Below, in pieces: positions 26,199 to 33,975 of a DNA stretch of 34,939 nucleotides. This DNA comes from Geobacteraceae bacterium GWC2_55_20 (GTDB lineage: Bacteria > Desulfobacterota > Desulfuromonadia > Geobacterales > Pseudopelobacteraceae): contig MGZK01000058.1 in NCBI GenBank assembly GCA_001802125.1, positions 1 to 34,939 of the forward strand, read 5' to 3'. The notes under the pieces are model-generated. The model searched no databases, was not told where the DNA came from, and worked only from the letters and a program-made list of their open reading frames with translations. Made by a program: the position numbers and the translations under genes. Positions within the stretch are counted from its first letter, which is position 1. Each line of letters begins with the position of its first letter.

Positions 26199-27791
26199 AT
26201 GCCAAAAGGAACTGGCTGGCGTATTAGCCTGATAGGCATTTTTGTACTGCTGTCTTTTCTGTATCTGACCCCGACACTGGTTGCACAACTCCCGGCATGG
26301 TGGGGAGGATTACTTCCAAAGGACAAGATCCATCTGGGACTTGACCTGCAGGGAGGTACTCATCTGGTTATGGAGGTTGACACTCAGAAAGCGGTGGAAG
26401 GGTCACTGGATCTTGTTGCCACCGATCTGGAAGACACGCTTAATTCTAAAAACCTCCGTTTTAAACATATCAGCAGAACCGGTTCCGACAAAGTTTCGCT
26501 GGTGGTGTATGAAAAAGGGACCGCAGCGGACGTCCAGAAGCTCCTCAAGGATAAATATCCCTCTTATGAACAGAGCCCGATCTTTGATGAAGGCGGATTT
26601 GCGGCCATTACGCTCCGGATGAATGAAAAAGACGCCCTGGACCGCAAGGACAAGGCCGTGCAGCAGGCTCTGGAAACCATCCGCAACAGGATTGACCAGT
26701 TCGGCGTATCAGAGCCGACCATCCAGCGCGAAGGTATCAATCACATAGTTGTGCAACTGCCTGGCATCAAGGATCCGCAACGCGCGATAGAGCTTATCGG
26801 CCGCACCGCCCGTCTCGAGTTTAAAATGGTGCGCGAGGATATCTCCCCGACCGCGACAACCATTCCGGATGATGCCGAGCTGCTGAAGGAAAAAATGGTG
26901 GATCCGACAACCGGCGCCGTGACTGAAATTCCGATCGTGGTGCAGAAAAAGTCGATGATCACCGGCGACCTTCTGACCGATGCCCAGGTGCGGATCGATT
27001 CCCAGTTCAATCAACCTTACGTGGCCATCGAATTCAACAACCTGGGAGCCAAGCTGTTCGATCAGGTTACCGCCGCCAATGTCGGCAAGCGCTTTGCCAT
27101 CGTTCTGGACAGTAATATTCACTCCGCTCCGGTGATCCGCGAACGCATTTCCGGAGGCAGCGCACAGATTTCCGGCAACTTTACCGAAAAAACCGCCGCC
27201 GACCTGGCAATAGTCCTGCGCGCCGGAGCGCTGCCGGCTCCGGTCAAGATCATCCAGAACGTTACCGTCGGTCCGTCCCTGGGGCAGGATTCGATCAGCA
27301 AGGGTCTCTATGCCGGATTGATCGGCGTTTTGCTGGTAGTCGTCTTCATGGCGGTCTACTACAAGCTGTCGGGCCTGATCGCGGACCTGGGCATGATCCT
27401 GAACATACTCTACCTGATGGGAGCGCTGGCCGCACTGGGCGCCACCCTGACACTGCCGGGTATTGCCGCGATCGTGCTGCTGATAGGAATGTCGGTTGAC
27501 TCGAACGTGATTATCTTCGAGCGTATCCGTGAGGAACTCAAGCTGGGTAAAACGCCCAAGGCTGCTCTGGATGCCGGTTACGACAAAGCCTTTCTGACGA
27601 TCATGGACTCGCATGTCACAACCCTGATTACCGCCGCGGTTCTGTTTCAGTTCGGCACTGGTCCGGTCAAGGGTTTTGCGGTATCACTCAGTCTGGGGGT
27701 ACTCATCAACCTGTTCACATCGCTGATCGGTACCAAGGTGATCTTCGACCTGTTCCTGCAAAAAGGAAACATCAAGAAACTGAGCATTTAA
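26199..27791 (+). CDS. secD: Protein translocase subunit SecD
   Basis: A 530-residue inner-membrane protein. An N-terminal helix is followed by the conserved LGLDLQGGTHLVMEV and a large periplasmic domain containing RNRIDQFGVSEPTIQREG and IVVQLPGI. GKRFAIVLD and the ISGNFT region precede five C-terminal membrane helices with GMSVDSNVIIFERIREEL. With SecF it uses the proton gradient to pull exported proteins through SecYEG. The ribosome site GGAAGGGAG lies about 10 bases before ATG 26199. secF follows after 15 bases. Confidence 0.97.
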   Translation: MPKGTGWRISLIGIFVLLSFLYLTPTLVAQLPAWWGGLLPKDKIHLGLDLQGGTHLVMEVDTQKAVEGSLDLVATDLEDTLNSKNLRFKHISRTGSDKVSLVVYEKGTAADVQKLLKDKYPSYEQSPIFDEGGFAAITLRMNEKDALDRKDKAVQQALETIRNRIDQFGVSEPTIQREGINHIVVQLPGIKDPQRAIELIGRTARLEFKMVREDISPTATTIPDDAELLKEKMVDPTTGAVTEIPIVVQKKSMITGDLLTDAQVRIDSQFNQPYVAIEFNNLGAKLFDQVTAANVGKRFAIVLDSNIHSAPVIRERISGGSAQISGNFTEKTAADLAIVLRAGALPAPVKIIQNVTVGPSLGQDSISKGLYAGLIGVLLVVVFMAVYYKLSGLIADLGMILNILYLMGALAALGATLTLPGIAAIVLLIGMSVDSNVIIFERIREELKLGKTPKAALDAGYDKAFLTIMDSHVTTLITAAVLFQFGTGPVKGFAVSLSLGVLINLFTSLIGTKVIFDLFLQKGNIKKLSI

Positions 27792-27806
27792 GGGGAGAAA
27801 GCGGAT

Positions 27807-28718
27807 ATGGAACTTTTGGGCAAGACCAATATAGACTTTATCGGCAAGCGCAATATCGCGTTTGTAGTCTCGTCGATTATCGCGATCATCGGTATTATCG
27901 GCATCATCCAGATCGGTCGCGGAGCCGCTAACATGGGAATAGATTTTTCCGGCGGCACGGCCATGCAACTGAAATTCAGCAAACCGTTCTCGATCGCCGA
28001 TGCCAGGACCGCGCTACACAAGCACGGGATTGCCAAGGCCGACCTGCAAGAGATCAAAAACGGCAACATGCTATTGGTCAAGATGGCGGGAGCCGCTGTC
28101 GGCAAACAATCGGAACTGGTTCAGACCTCTTTCAGGACCGAGTTTGCCGACAACCCCTTCACCGTTGAGAGCTCAACGGAAATCGGCCCTTCAATCGGTG
28201 ACAAGTTGCGCAAGGATACACTGATAGCCGTAGCTCTTTCACTTCTGGGCATAATTCTGTATATTGCCTGGCGCTTTGATTTAAAGTTCGGCATCGGGGC
28301 TACGATCGCCACCATGCATGATGTCCTGGCGATGGTGGCGGTATTCTTTGTGCTGAACAAGGAGATCAACCTGCTCTTTATTACTGCTGTTCTGACAATC
28401 GCCGGCTATTCCCTGACCGATACAGTGGTCATATTCGACCGTATTCGCGAAAACCTGCACAAAAACCTCAAGGGCGCGATGCACAACATCTTTAACGGCA
28501 GCATCAACGAGGTTTTGTCTCGTACCATTGTAACCTCTTTGACGACCTTTATAGCTGCAGCTTCACTGTTTATATTCGGCGGAGAAGTCATCCATGATTT
28601 CTCACTTGCGCTATTGATCGGAATCGGAGTTGCCACCTATTCATCGGTGTTTGTAGCCAGCCCGATCGTAGTGTTGCTTGAAAACCGGGCTTTGGCGAAG
28701 CAGGTTGAAAAAGCCTGA
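27807..28718 (+). CDS. secF: Protein translocase subunit SecF
   Basis: A 303-residue partner of SecD with six predicted membrane helices. MGIDFSGGTAMQLKF follows the first helix, and TDTVVIFDRIREN and SLTTFIAAASLFIFGG are the family signatures. The start ATG 27807 follows AAGGGGAG. It forms the membrane complex with SecD and YajC encoded upstream. The length is typical of the family. Confidence 0.97.
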   Translation: MELLGKTNIDFIGKRNIAFVVSSIIAIIGIIGIIQIGRGAANMGIDFSGGTAMQLKFSKPFSIADARTALHKHGIAKADLQEIKNGNMLLVKMAGAAVGKQSELVQTSFRTEFADNPFTVESSTEIGPSIGDKLRKDTLIAVALSLLGIILYIAWRFDLKFGIGATIATMHDVLAMVAVFFVLNKEINLLFITAVLTIAGYSLTDTVVIFDRIRENLHKNLKGAMHNIFNGSINEVLSRTIVTSLTTFIAAASLFIFGGEVIHDFSLALLIGIGVATYSSVFVASPIVVLLENRALAKQVEKA

Positions 28719-28749
28719 TTCGATTCAAACTTACACAAGGAGGTAATAA

Positions 28750-29328
28750 TTGAAAAAAGAATCCATACTTATTGCTGTAGTCGCCTTGATTGTAGGCCTT
28801 CTGGGCGGATATCTGGTTTTCAGCATCAGCAATTCAGGTAAAAGTCAACAGGCAACCACTCCGATCCCGGCTGGTTCCGGTTCTCCCACCGACTATACCC
28901 AGCGCATAGCCCAGGCAGAAAAAATTGTGGCTCAGGATCCCAAAAACCTGAATGCATGGATTTCTCTCGGCAACGATTACTTTGACACCGAACAGTCTCA
29001 AAAGTCGATCAATGCCTATGGCAAGGCCCTTGAGATAGAACCGAACAACCCGAATGTACTGACAGACCAGGGCGTGATGTTCAGAAAAGTCGGCTGGTAT
29101 GACAAGGCCATAATCAACTTCGAGAAGGCAAACCAGATTGACCCTAACCATCTGCAGAGTCTCTTCAATATCGGTATTGTATATGCCGTCGATCTGAAGC
29201 AACCTGATAAGGCCGCTGAATATTGGAACAGGTATCTGAAGATGGATTCTACCAGCTCCACCGCGATGCAGATAAAGAGCATGATGTCGCAAACCGCTAA
29301 TGGAATGCCGCCGGCCACGTTTAAATAA
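28750..29328 (+). CDS. Membrane-anchored TPR protein
   Basis: 192 residues with an N-terminal helix (LIAVVALIVGLLGGYLVF), a Ser/Thr/Gly-rich linker and about three tetratricopeptide repeats (DPKNLNAWISLGNDYFD, NNPNVLTDQGVMFRK, DPNHLQSLFNIGIVY). The start is a TTG at 28750 directly behind a near-perfect AAGGAGGT, so a TTG start is well supported. TPRs mediate protein contacts, and here they would lie on the periplasmic side. It is the last gene before a strong terminator, so it probably belongs to the sec operon. A specific role in export is only suggested by position. Confidence 0.88.
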   Translation: MKKESILIAVVALIVGLLGGYLVFSISNSGKSQQATTPIPAGSGSPTDYTQRIAQAEKIVAQDPKNLNAWISLGNDYFDTEQSQKSINAYGKALEIEPNNPNVLTDQGVMFRKVGWYDKAIINFEKANQIDPNHLQSLFNIGIVYAVDLKQPDKAAEYWNRYLKMDSTSSTAMQIKSMMSQTANGMPPATFK

Positions 29329-29335
29329 ACCGATC

Positions 29336-29365
29336 AAATCCCCCGCCTGACGGGGGATTTTTTTT
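29336..29365 (+). terminator. Rho-independent terminator of the queA-sec operon
   Basis: AAATCCCCCG (29336-29345) pairs with CGGGGGATTT (29351-29360) around the loop CCTGA, followed by an unbroken T-run (29358-29365). This is a 10-bp stem with a 5-base loop, 7 bases after the TPR-gene stop. Confidence 0.93.
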
Positions 29366-29384
29366 AACAGGATTTGAGAACGGC

Positions 29385-31094
29385 ATGGGGAAAAAATGGA
29401 TCATAAAGGACGTTGATCCTGCGTTGGCATCCGCACTGGCGGAATCCCTGGAACTGAGTCTCGTGGTAGCAACGATCCTGGCGGGTCGCGGTATATCATC
29501 ACGGGAAGAGGGGTTGTCCTTTCTGTCGCCGTCATTGTCATCGATGCCGGATCCGCTTCTGATGAAGGGCATCCAGGCCGCGGTAACGCGCCTTTGCCAT
29601 GCTCGCGGCAAAGGCGAAAAGATATGTGTCTACGGCGACTATGATGTGGATGGAATAACAGGGGCCGCCCTGCTGGTCTCTTTTCTTCGCCGCACCGGAT
29701 TCGACTGCGGCTATTTCATCCCCAATCGCTTTGATGACGGTTACGGTTTGAACCAGGATGCGCTGAAGCGCGTGATTGACACCGGTGTAACGCTGATACT
29801 GTCGGTTGACTGCGGTATTACCTCGGTAGTTGAAGCGGAATTCTGCCGCCGGCACGGAGCGGACCTGATAATCACCGATCACCACTCTCCCAAAGAGTCG
29901 CTGCCGGATGCCTGCGCGGTGGTTAACCCGTTGCAGCCCGGTTGTAACTATCCGTTCAAGTCACTTGCAGGTGTAGGGGTTGCCTTCAACCTGATTGTCG
30001 CTTTGCGCAGCCGTTTAAGGGCGGATGGTGCATTTGCAGGAGGCAGGGAACCGGACCTGCGGGAGTGGCTGGATCTTGTGGCGTTGGGAACAATTGCCGA
30101 TGTTGTGCCGCTGATTGGCCAGAACCGGATTTACGCATATTATGGGTTGAGGCTGCTGGGTGATAGCGCCAGGGTCGGGGTAGGCGCGCTCAAGCGGGTG
30201 GCCGGTGTCAATGGCAGCGTTAACTGTGGCCAGGTCGGATTCCGGCTGGCGCCGCGACTGAATGCGGCCGGCCGGATGGAGTGCGCCGTTCCCGGAGTAG
30301 AACTGCTGCTGGGAGACGACCCGCAACGGGCGGCTGCCATTGCCGAAGAGCTGGATGCCGCCAATGCCGAACGACAGGCCATAGAGCGTTCCATGCTGCA
30401 GGAGGCGATCAGTATGGTTGAAGCTGCGGGCAACTATCCTGACTGCCGTAGCATCGTGTTGGCTTCAGGTTCATGGCACCAGGGAGTGGTGGGGATTGTG
30501 GCTTCCAGGATGGTGGAACGCTATCACCGGCCGACAATCCTGATTGCTCTGGATCAGGACGGTAACGGCAAGGGCTCAGGACGGAGCATTCCGGGATTTC
30601 ACCTGTTGCAGGCTCTGAAAGCCTGTGCGGATAATCTGGAACGTTTCGGCGGGCATCAGTTCGCAGCCGGAATCTCCCTGAAGGCGGATAAACTGGAATC
30701 CTTTTCCGTAGCGTTCGAATCGGTTTCGGCCTGCATGCTGAGTGAAGACCAGCTTGTCCCGGCCATGACTGTCGATGCGCTGCTCGCTCCCGAAGATGTC
30801 ACCGTCGGTTTGATCGATGATCTGAAGCGTCTGGAGCCGTTCGGAGCCGGTAACCCCGAGCCGACGTTCATGATGCGGGGCGTTAAGGTTCTGGATCGGC
30901 GGGTGGTCGGGGATGGTCATCTGAAGCTGCGCCTGGCGTCTGGCGGCATGACCTTCGGCGCAATTGCCTTCAGACAGGCCGAGTGCGCCACGGATGGCTT
31001 GATCGATGTGGCCTTTTTTCCGGAGTTGAATGTCTGGAACAACGTTACGTCCGTTCAACTGAGAATCAAGGAATTCCGGGCGGCGGAGGGATGA
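29385..31094 (+). CDS. recJ: Single-stranded-DNA-specific exonuclease RecJ
   Basis: A 569-residue 5'-3' single-strand exonuclease of the DHH phosphoesterase family, used in recombination and mismatch repair. Motifs in order: YGDYDVDGITGAALL (motif I), LSVDCGITS, ITDHHSPK (DHH motif), and VNPLQPGCNYPFKSLAGVGV. RLAPRLNAAGRM comes next, then the DHHA1 part with SGRSIPGFHLLQAL and GGHQFAAGI. A C-terminal OB-like region follows (ending LRIKEFRA). The start ATG 29385 gives the usual N-terminus, with a weak ribosome site. The coding end overlaps the cation-transporter start (ATGA). Confidence 0.96.
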   Translation: MGKKWIIKDVDPALASALAESLELSLVVATILAGRGISSREEGLSFLSPSLSSMPDPLLMKGIQAAVTRLCHARGKGEKICVYGDYDVDGITGAALLVSFLRRTGFDCGYFIPNRFDDGYGLNQDALKRVIDTGVTLILSVDCGITSVVEAEFCRRHGADLIITDHHSPKESLPDACAVVNPLQPGCNYPFKSLAGVGVAFNLIVALRSRLRADGAFAGGREPDLREWLDLVALGTIADVVPLIGQNRIYAYYGLRLLGDSARVGVGALKRVAGVNGSVNCGQVGFRLAPRLNAAGRMECAVPGVELLLGDDPQRAAAIAEELDAANAERQAIERSMLQEAISMVEAAGNYPDCRSIVLASGSWHQGVVGIVASRMVERYHRPTILIALDQDGNGKGSGRSIPGFHLLQALKACADNLERFGGHQFAAGISLKADKLESFSVAFESVSACMLSEDQLVPAMTVDALLAPEDVTVGLIDDLKRLEPFGAGNPEPTFMMRGVKVLDRRVVGDGHLKLRLASGGMTFGAIAFRQAECATDGLIDVAFFPELNVWNNVTSVQLRIKEFRAAEG

Positions 31095-31993
31095 TGCAAC
31101 GCAATGAACGCTTCGACAGCGCCGACCGGATTATCAAGATCGGTTTCTGGGTCAACGCCATACTGATGGTCTTCAAGCTGTCGGCCGGTTACTGGGGACG
31201 GTCGGATGCGGTCTTTGCCGACGGTATCGAGAGCGCCTGCGATTTCGTGGCGATATTTGCAACGATGATGGCCCTCAAATTGGGCCGGCAACCGTTTGAC
31301 GCCAACCATCCCTACGGCCATGGCCGCGCGGAAAGCCTGGCCGCTCTGCTGATCTCACTGGTGATCTTTGTTACCGGTGGCTGGATCCTGTTTGAATCCG
31401 TTGTCACCATTATGGCCGGAGTATTCAGGACGCCAGGCTGGATCGCTGTCGTGGCCGCTTTTATTACGATCATCATCAAGGAATGGTTGCACCGCATCTC
31501 CCGCAAAACCGGCGAGAAGCTTGAAAGCCCGGCGCTGCTGGCGATTGCCAAGGATCATCGCAAGGATGCCATTACCTCGGTTGCGACATTGATCGGAGTT
31601 GCGGGAGCATTTTTCGGACTGGGAATCATGGATCCGCTGGCGGCCGGACTGACCTCTCTCTTCATACTGCACATCGGCTACCAGACCTTTATGGAGGCGG
31701 CCCACGACCTGATGGACGGCAGCGCTCCGGCCGATTTTATTGATGCGCTGCAGCAGTTGGCCGAAAGTGTGGAACGTGTCGAACATGTTCATGAAATTCG
31801 CGCCCGCCGTTCCGGTCAATACATGATCGTTGACCTGAAACTGGAGATGGACCCGGAAATGACGGTGAAGCAGTCCCATGACATCGCCACGGAGGTCAAG
31901 AAACTGATCTTCGATCATTATCCGGGAGTCGGCGATGTGATGATTCATATCAATCCCCATGAAGAGGAACACGAGGACCTGATCCGCTTATGA
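31091..31993 (+). CDS. Cation diffusion facilitator (CDF) family transporter
   Basis: About 300 residues with an N-terminal six-helix membrane domain and a C-terminal cytoplasmic domain. In helix 2 the metal motif is ADGIESACD, where Glu stands in the place usually taken by His or Asp. In helix 5 it is AKDHRKDA, with the usual His and Asp. PYGHGRAES is a family loop motif, and ARRSGQYMIVDL and HINPHEEEH lie in the C-terminal domain. It should export a divalent metal (zinc, iron or manganese) by proton antiport. ATG 31091 overlaps the recJ stop; ATG 31094 is also possible. The end overlaps resB by 4 bp. Confidence 0.9.
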   Translation: MMQRNERFDSADRIIKIGFWVNAILMVFKLSAGYWGRSDAVFADGIESACDFVAIFATMMALKLGRQPFDANHPYGHGRAESLAALLISLVIFVTGGWILFESVVTIMAGVFRTPGWIAVVAAFITIIIKEWLHRISRKTGEKLESPALLAIAKDHRKDAITSVATLIGVAGAFFGLGIMDPLAAGLTSLFILHIGYQTFMEAAHDLMDGSAPADFIDALQQLAESVERVEHVHEIRARRSGQYMIVDLKLEMDPEMTVKQSHDIATEVKKLIFDHYPGVGDVMIHINPHEEEHEDLIRL

Positions 31994-32709
31994 AGCTATG
32001 GCGTTTCCTGATGTCGATCGAATTATGCGTTGCGTTGCTGGCGCTGGTCTGCATTGTGATGGCGGCCGGTTCTTTCAGACTCTCCGGCGAATACGCGGCG
32101 GCAATCAATGCTGTGCCGCTCCTGGTCTGGCTGCGCGAGGTTCCGCCCGGTGTCTCCTGGTGGCTCTGGCTGACACTTGTCCTGCTGGCCCTGCTGGTAC
32201 TGAACACACTGCTCTGTTCTTGCGAAACAGTTCTAAACCGTTGGGGCAGGGGCGGGTGGGCGCTGCTGCTGGCACCGCAACTGATCCATGCCGGTTTCCT
32301 GCTGATCGTGCTGGCGCACCTGCTGAGCGCCGCCGCTTCATCGGTACTGCAGGTCGAAGTTCAGGAAGGGTTAGTGGTGAGTCTGCCGAACGGCAGTCAG
32401 TTCGGAGTGGCCGGGATCTCCGTCAATCTGTCGCCGAACGGCATGCCGACAGGCTTCAGCAGTGAGCTGGTAACCGATCTCAAGAACCCGGCCGGTCGGG
32501 TGGTTATAAGTCCCAATCATCCCTGGTTCTCGGGTGGATACGGGGTCTATATCAAGCAGGCCGAGGAGTTTCCGTTCCGGCGGGCCCTGCTGGAGTTGCA
32601 CCGTGAGCGCGGCGCCGGCATGGCGCTGGCCGGCGCAGTACTGTTTTCGGTCGGCAATGTCATTCTTCTTGCGGTACGGTCAAAGACCCTGGAAAACCGC
32701 TTCACCTGA
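31990..32709 (+). CDS. Short ResB-like cytochrome c biogenesis protein
   Basis: 239 residues with four predicted membrane helices: residues about 7-27, 53-73, 88-113 and a last one near 210-232. A soluble segment (VEVQEGLVVSLPNGSQFGV onward) lies between helices three and four. The opening SIELCVALLALVCIVMAAGS and the overall layout resemble ResB of system II cytochrome c maturation. Full ResB proteins are about twice as long, so this is a short form or a partial homologue. ATG 31990 overlaps the upstream stop (ATGA). The 3' end overlaps mtaB convergently by 30 bp. The adjacent genes give no second ResB half or CcsA. Confidence 0.75.
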   Translation: MKLWRFLMSIELCVALLALVCIVMAAGSFRLSGEYAAAINAVPLLVWLREVPPGVSWWLWLTLVLLALLVLNTLLCSCETVLNRWGRGGWALLLAPQLIHAGFLLIVLAHLLSAAASSVLQVEVQEGLVVSLPNGSQFGVAGISVNLSPNGMPTGFSSELVTDLKNPAGRVVISPNHPWFSGGYGVYIKQAEEFPFRRALLELHRERGAGMALAGAVLFSVGNVILLAVRSKTLENRFT

Positions 32710-33975
32710 ACAGTATTCGCCATTGCAGCCGAGAAGCCTGACGGTCAGCAGCCGGTTGATCATCTCCGGATTGCCGGCAAAACGGACACTCAGGTAGTTT
32801 GAAGTCAGACCGTTGCATTCCGAAGTCTTCCGGTTGTATCCCTGCACCAGCCCCTCCATCTCCCTGCCGATGAAACGTTCCATGAACTCCAGCTTCTTTA
32901 GATCGGCAACCTTTCGCAGAATGGCCGCCCGCTCCTTGATGATTTGTCCCGGAAGCTGTCCGGGCATGCCGGCGGCTTTGGTGCCGGGACGGCTGGAATA
33001 GGGGAACACGTGCAGGTCTGATAACTGCAATTGCTCCAGCAGCTTCAGCGTCTCCTTGAATTCAGCCTCGCTCTCGCCCGGAAAGCCTGCAATCAGGTCG
33101 GCGCCGATAAAGGCGTCCGGTAGGGCTGTCGTTGCCCTTGCAGTCAAATCGCGGAAAAAACCGGCGCTGTAACGTCTGCCCATCCTCTCCAGCACCGTAT
33201 CGCATCCGCTCTGCAGCGGCAGGTGCAGGTGCGGGCAGATGCAGCTTGATGATGACATCAGATCCAGCAGTTCGTCGCTTAACTCGTTTGGCTCAACCGA
33301 GCCGATTCTCAGGCGCGGGACGATCCGTTCCCGGTCGATCCGGGCGACGAGCCCGGTCAGCGAGGTCGCCGGGGTCAGGTCCAGGCCGTAGGCGCCCAGG
33401 TGGATGCCGGTCAGGACCACCTCCCGGTAACCGTTTTCCGCCAGATCCCGCACCCCCTGCAGCACCTCATCCAATTTTACACTGCGGCTGCGCCCCCTGG
33501 CGTATGGAACGATACAGTAGGAGCAGAACGAGTTGCAGCCGTTTTGGGCCTGGAGGAACGCGCGGGTATGTTCGGCAAAGCTGGTCAGCTTGAGTGGCTG
33601 GCTTTCCCTTTCGACGGAAATGTCCGAAACCTGATGGTTGGTTGATTCCAACAGCAGCGAAATATCCTGTTTCTCGCGGTTGCCGAGCACGCCGTCCAGT
33701 TCCGGCATCCGTTCCAGATCACCCGACGCCACCTGGGCATAGCACCCGGTGGCGACAATCCGGGCGAGCGGGTTCAGGCGTCTGGCGCGCCTGATGAGAC
33801 GGCGGGTCTCGGCGTCGGTGCGGGCGGTCACGGTGCAGGAGTTTATGATGCAGATGTCCGCCGGTTCGTCGAACGGGACCACTTGATATCCGGCTCTTTC
33901 AAGCTGCTCGATCATTGCCGCTGATTCGTACTGGTTGGTTTTGCATCCAAGCGTGGTGATTGCTACTCTCTTCAT
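32680..33975 (-). CDS. mtaB: tRNA t6A37 C2-methylthiotransferase (MtaB)
   Basis: A 431-residue radical-SAM methylthiotransferase. The N-terminal UPF0004 domain supplies the cysteines of the auxiliary cluster: TLGCKTNQYES, NSCTVTARTD and TGCYAQ. The radical-SAM motif is CNSFCSYC (CxxxCxxC). It adds a methylthio group to t6A at position 37 of ANN-decoding tRNAs. The TLGCK start and the shape of the C-terminal TRAM-like segment favour MtaB over MiaB or RimO. ATG 33975 overlaps the end of the MATE gene by 4 bp, so both are in one operon. The 3' end overlaps the ResB-like gene by 30 bp on the opposite strand. Confidence 0.93.
   Translation of the reverse strand: MKRVAITTLGCKTNQYESAAMIEQLERAGYQVVPFDEPADICIINSCTVTARTDAETRRLIRRARRLNPLARIVATGCYAQVASGDLERMPELDGVLGNREKQDISLLLESTNHQVSDISVERESQPLKLTSFAEHTRAFLQAQNGCNSFCSYCIVPYARGRSRSVKLDEVLQGVRDLAENGYREVVLTGIHLGAYGLDLTPATSLTGLVARIDRERIVPRLRIGSVEPNELSDELLDLMSSSSCICPHLHLPLQSGCDTVLERMGRRYSAGFFRDLTARATTALPDAFIGADLIAGFPGESEAEFKETLKLLEQLQLSDLHVFPYSSRPGTKAAGMPGQLPGQIIKERAAILRKVADLKKLEFMERFIGREMEGLVQGYNRKTSECNGLTSNYLSVRFAGNPEMINRLLTVRLLGCNGEYCSGEAVFQGL

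Noticed and set aside
26709-27614. 301-codon minus-strand frame opposite secD
   Set aside because: Shadow of secD codon usage; low-complexity, Asp/Gly/His/Gln-rich translation without a domain.
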